Shown here piece by piece: positions 60,521-64,000 of a stretch of DNA of 64,000 bases. Position numbers and translations under genes: made by a program. The notes under the pieces were generated by a model. That model had not been told where the DNA came from. It was given only the letters and a program-made list of their open reading frames with translations, and did no database searches. The stretch's first letter is position 1. Every line of letters begins with the position of its first letter. The stretch is from Rotaria sp. Silwood1 (taxonomy: Eukaryota > Rotifera > Eurotatoria > Philodinida > Philodinidae), in assembly GCA_905250075.1 (NCBI GenBank), contig CAJNOP010000038.1, forward strand, positions 1,327,369 through 1,391,368. The letters are read 5' to 3'.

Positions 60521-63500
60521 CTACTTACTGAACTATAATACACAACTACTATGTAAAAATCTTTGTGAATTTAACGAAAAAGATGTTACCTTTTTGAGTA
60601 TGAAAATGCGTTACACAGGCATCTTTTAAACAACTCTTATGCATTTTTTCCGCTATTTAGGTGTTAACATCCAATAACGCGTGACAATTCGTTGAAAAGT
60701 GTATTCTAAACCCATTTTCACAATCGAAAAGGTAATATTTTTTTCATTCGATCATTAAATTTATGAACATTTTGTGCATGGACTCTGTAACAATTGGTTA
60801 GGGATCCAGTGAATTTGAAATGAGTTGAATGATTCACATCAATGAAAACTGTTGACATTCAGTGTACATATATATTGGCTGTTGTTCGTAACTCATAATG
60901 AACTTCTCAAATAAAATACTTTTACTTATTATCGGCTCCAATAGTTCAAATTGGTTCTCATCTTAATATACGGTCAGATTTCTTTTAGTCAATTCAAGTG
61001 ATACTTTATATCAAGAAAAAAAACTGTATTCTTTAAAATTCATGGTAATCAAATATTAATACGTCCTTCTACAACTAGAAAAATTAATCTCACACTTGAA
61101 TTTAAGACATTAAGCTTCTACCAGCTTAAACAGTATGAAGGGATGCAGATGAAGTCAACATAAACACTGATACATTCTCAAGGTAATTAATCAATTACAT
61201 TCAATATTTCTGCATGTATTTTAATACAAATAGCACTAGGAGTGCGCATGATGCATCTTAACACTTCTAGAAAAAAGTCTATAGTTGCCTTAGAGAGAAC
61301 AAATAGGAATATTAATATCAGGCTATGGGTCTTACTGTTCTATTCAGCCACATCGATATTCACTATAATATTAGAATTTTGGTATACTGTCTCTCAGTAA
61401 AAAGTTGTTTCATGTATCCTATCAATAGCGGATGCTCTTCTCACTATTGACATCTATAAATAAAAATCATGCATTGACAAAAATCAGATGAATTGTAATT
61501 TATCCTAAATTGGCATAGTATATAAAACAATCTGACACTATTCTTGCTTGGGAGACACAGTTCTTTTTTAGATAATCATCATGGGAAGGTTTTTCCCTTA
61601 GTAACGTAAGAGACTAAGAAAGCATCATTTATTTGTTACATCAATAATACAGAAATAATATAGAGGCCTATAATGCTAACGCAGACAGACGAGTGACAAT
61701 AGGATGCTTTGTTGCGTTGAATACGAAAATCGAAGGAAACAGCACTGTATAACTCGCTTACTTGTGTGAGGAAAATGATGCGATAAAACCCTTTTTTTAC
61801 GACGTCAATTCGTTTTAACACCAAGTTAGGCCTGTTTTGTTTGCAGAAAATGAAAAAAGTGTAGTCATTCCTTGAAACCCCCTTCTACCATCATTTTACT
61901 CAGATAGATGTGTTTTAACGTTATTATTGTTTATATATCACACTTATTTGATACATGAAATCATATTGAGTGTAAAACCTAAAACAGAACTGCAACCATG
62001 CACTATAGATTTTACTGGCTACTTTGATCTTCAACAGTTACTCATCTGTAATCAGATCGATATTTTACCAGAAAATATATTTCTAAACTATGACATTATG
62101 TACCCCAAAACTCACACCAGCGTGCTATCTGATAGACACTGAATCACAGCAATAGTTATTTTAAATCAATGTCATTTTATCGCACTATGGGAGAATAGAA
62201 AAAAAAACTGAAGAAGCAAAGAGATACATGGAGTAAGATAACGAGAATTCTTAATAGCCTAACATTTTCCTTCGGTTGTCTAGAATGTATAAGGCATATC
62301 TTGGCTTGTTTAAAACAACGAATGAAAAAGCAGTCTGCTCATCAGAAATATTCGATCATCTCTCCAGATGAGAACTGCGAGATAAATAGATGATTATTTT
62401 CTTGGTAATATAATATTTGAGAACTTTGAAATGCCTTCCGGTTTTTTGACCTCATTTTTCTGTATTGGAACATGTCTTATAGAATCTCCAAAATGTTTAT
62501 CAATAATTTGATTTTCTTTCAATGGAATATTCGGCATAGAATCGTAATCTATCTCTCTATATAAAGTCCAAATCATTTCTGAACTATGAAAAACACAGAT
62601 TATCAGTTATAAGAATTTCTTCTCAAATGTATCGAAAGCAATCTACTATACATACATTCAAACGAGTTGAAACACGGCAACTTAGCCGCAAATAACCATT
62701 AAAACGCATTAATTAACAAACATCAACAGGTATTACGAATAAACGTATAATTACACACGTTTTTCTAAATCGGTAATACGGGATTCAACTTAAAAAAATG
62801 ACTAAAAACTGTGTTAAAATATATTATTGACTGTTTATCTATCTACCTGAATACTGATCCAGTTCGTCACAATATCAACTTTCTCAAACAACATGGCTCA
62901 TCAATTTCTTGCAATTGACGATCATGTTTACAATACTATTGTTAATTTGGGTGTGAATTTGGTCAGTGTACGGTGAGTATACATGTGCGTTTTCTCTTTA
63001 GCGTTATGCACACTCACACCCTTATGCAGAAGAAAAGAAGAAGAAAAAATTTATAAAATGAAATCGACACGTTGCCGTTCTTTTTTTTTACGAAGTGAAG
63101 TCAATAGTGACAATGTAAAAGACGTGTGTTAAAACGACAAACAGCATTGCCTCTCGTCAACTGCAACCAGAATGCGCCGAATACTTTTAGTGCCTTCAAG
63201 ATAAAATGAGTATCGAAAATTTATATTTCATTTCGATAATTGAAACTCAGTTCCTATAGCTCAATCTAAGGTCACTTTACGTAAGCTTCAAGTAGACTGA
63301 ACAAACTACAAGCTAACACTCAATAGACAGTTTTTCCAATAAAAAATCTAATATTTAACCAGGACTGATTTGCTATACGAGAGAGTATCATATTCTACTT
63401 CTAACATACCCATTCAAAATTTGGATACATCTCACTTTTCACCAACTTAACCGAGGATTCGAGTACTTCAGACAAAAATTCTGGATATCGTTGTTTTAGA

Positions 63501-64000
63501 GGTAACTTATCAAATCAAAACAAGCAGTATTGATTAGTGCCTTAAGTGGTAACATGACCCGTGATAGTCTCTTAACAGCTCCCTCTCTCGATATACGAGG
63601 TCTGACAAAAATTTTACCATTCGTCTTTTAGAGTTTTATTACTCTGATCAAAGTCAAAAAGGATTGCATTTTTTCTTCATTGAACAAAATTCAGTTAACA
63701 AAACGTGCACTCATTGTTAACGTACAGACATTGGCAAAAAAGTTACATGATTTTTTACGACAATTCATACTATGCAGAATTCATTTGCTTTCATGTGGGA
63801 GTTTTTGAACTGGTATGTATCTAGATGAAAGCTCTTGATAATGGTTGAAAATTCATTCAACATGTTTAGATATAGGATATTTTTTTTGAACTGTATTCTA
63901 TACTATGAGAGCTTCCCTTTATCGAGTAACAATTTCATCCAACCAAACAAATTCTTAATGAAAAAAAATGTCAATATTAACTCAATCCTGATTGAAAAAA
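60521..64000. other. 3.5-kb gene-poor end of window
   Basis: No gene supported. A frame at 62394-62576 (minus) follows an acceptor-like CATAGTTCAG and could be a last exon (LYREIDYDSMPNIPLKENQI), but no upstream exon or family was found. A GGGTGTG / CACTCACACCC pair lies at 62949-63022. At 63591 ATACGAGGTCTGACAAAAAT resembles a mariner terminal repeat, but no transposase follows before the window ends. Confidence 0.4.

Noticed and set aside
62394-62576. Possible terminal exon on the minus strand
   Set aside because: It follows an acceptor-like site but has no recognisable domain or partner exon, so it is not listed as a gene.
63591-63870. Mariner-like terminal sequence
   Set aside because: Only one possible inverted-repeat end (ACGAGGTCTGAC) is visible and no transposase follows; the window ends too soon to judge.
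1-64000. tRNA and rRNA genes
   Set aside because: Scanned for T-arm consensus words such as GGTTCGAATCC by eye; none with a fitting acceptor stem was found. A covariance search could overturn this.

Overview
The window looks like nuclear DNA of a small AT-rich invertebrate, most likely a bdelloid rotifer. Genes are short and monocistronic, and lie on both strands. Introns are mostly 46-72 nt with GT/AG ends, and spacers are long and AT-rich. The gene set fits bdelloids: ADP-ribosyltransferase-like/TPR proteins, ARM-TIR proteins, orphan GPCRs, nuclear-receptor ligand-binding-domain proteins, and bacterial-looking enzymes interrupted by small introns. Short TGTGGG tracts, recalled as the bdelloid telomere repeat, are scattered through the spacers. 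The species call is inference; no search was run. The assembly has one 100-N gap (23006-23105).

Layout. 1-12 kb: a decayed cytosolic sulfotransferase (2.2-3.1 kb), an NmrA-like SDR protein (5.1-5.9, minus) and a 1043-aa ART-like/TPR protein with a degraded catalytic triad (7.9-11.0, minus). 12-16 kb: two plus-strand genes with bacterial-type domains and small introns, an ATP-grasp ligase-like protein and a membrane-anchored GH125 alpha-mannosidase. 19-25 kb: an unrecognised, relatively GC-rich gene (minus), a 789-bp fold-back element flanked by TAA, a caspase-like p20 protein broken by the gap, and a nuclear-receptor LBD-only gene. 27.6-31.5 kb: a five-exon gene fusing DUF924, an FSH1-type serine hydrolase, a TROVE/DUF2828-like region and leucine-rich repeats; this is the most unusual coding architecture here. 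31.8-34 kb: two clusters of a TTCGCCAATTGGCGAA repeat and a tiny four-exon gene for a 78-aa CYSTM-like Cys-rich protein. 35.6-38.4 kb: an ARM-TIR-SAM-like gene (minus). 39.9-42.5 kb: an LRR pseudogene and a class A GPCR (both minus). 42.8-64 kb: gene-poor, with one fucosyltransferase-like gene (48.4-49.7, minus), one decayed PH-like gene (60.2-60.5), a tandem array of a unit of about 106 bp, and several non-autonomous DNA transposons, two of them hAT-like.

No operon logic is visible. Several genes carry modules known from innate-immune or self/non-self signalling (TIR, caspase-like, ART-like/TPR, LRR). Others look like acquired metabolic enzymes (SDR, ATP-grasp, GH125). The sequence does not show a shared pathway between them. 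The three pseudogenes carry premature stops that mostly look like G:C to A:T transitions.
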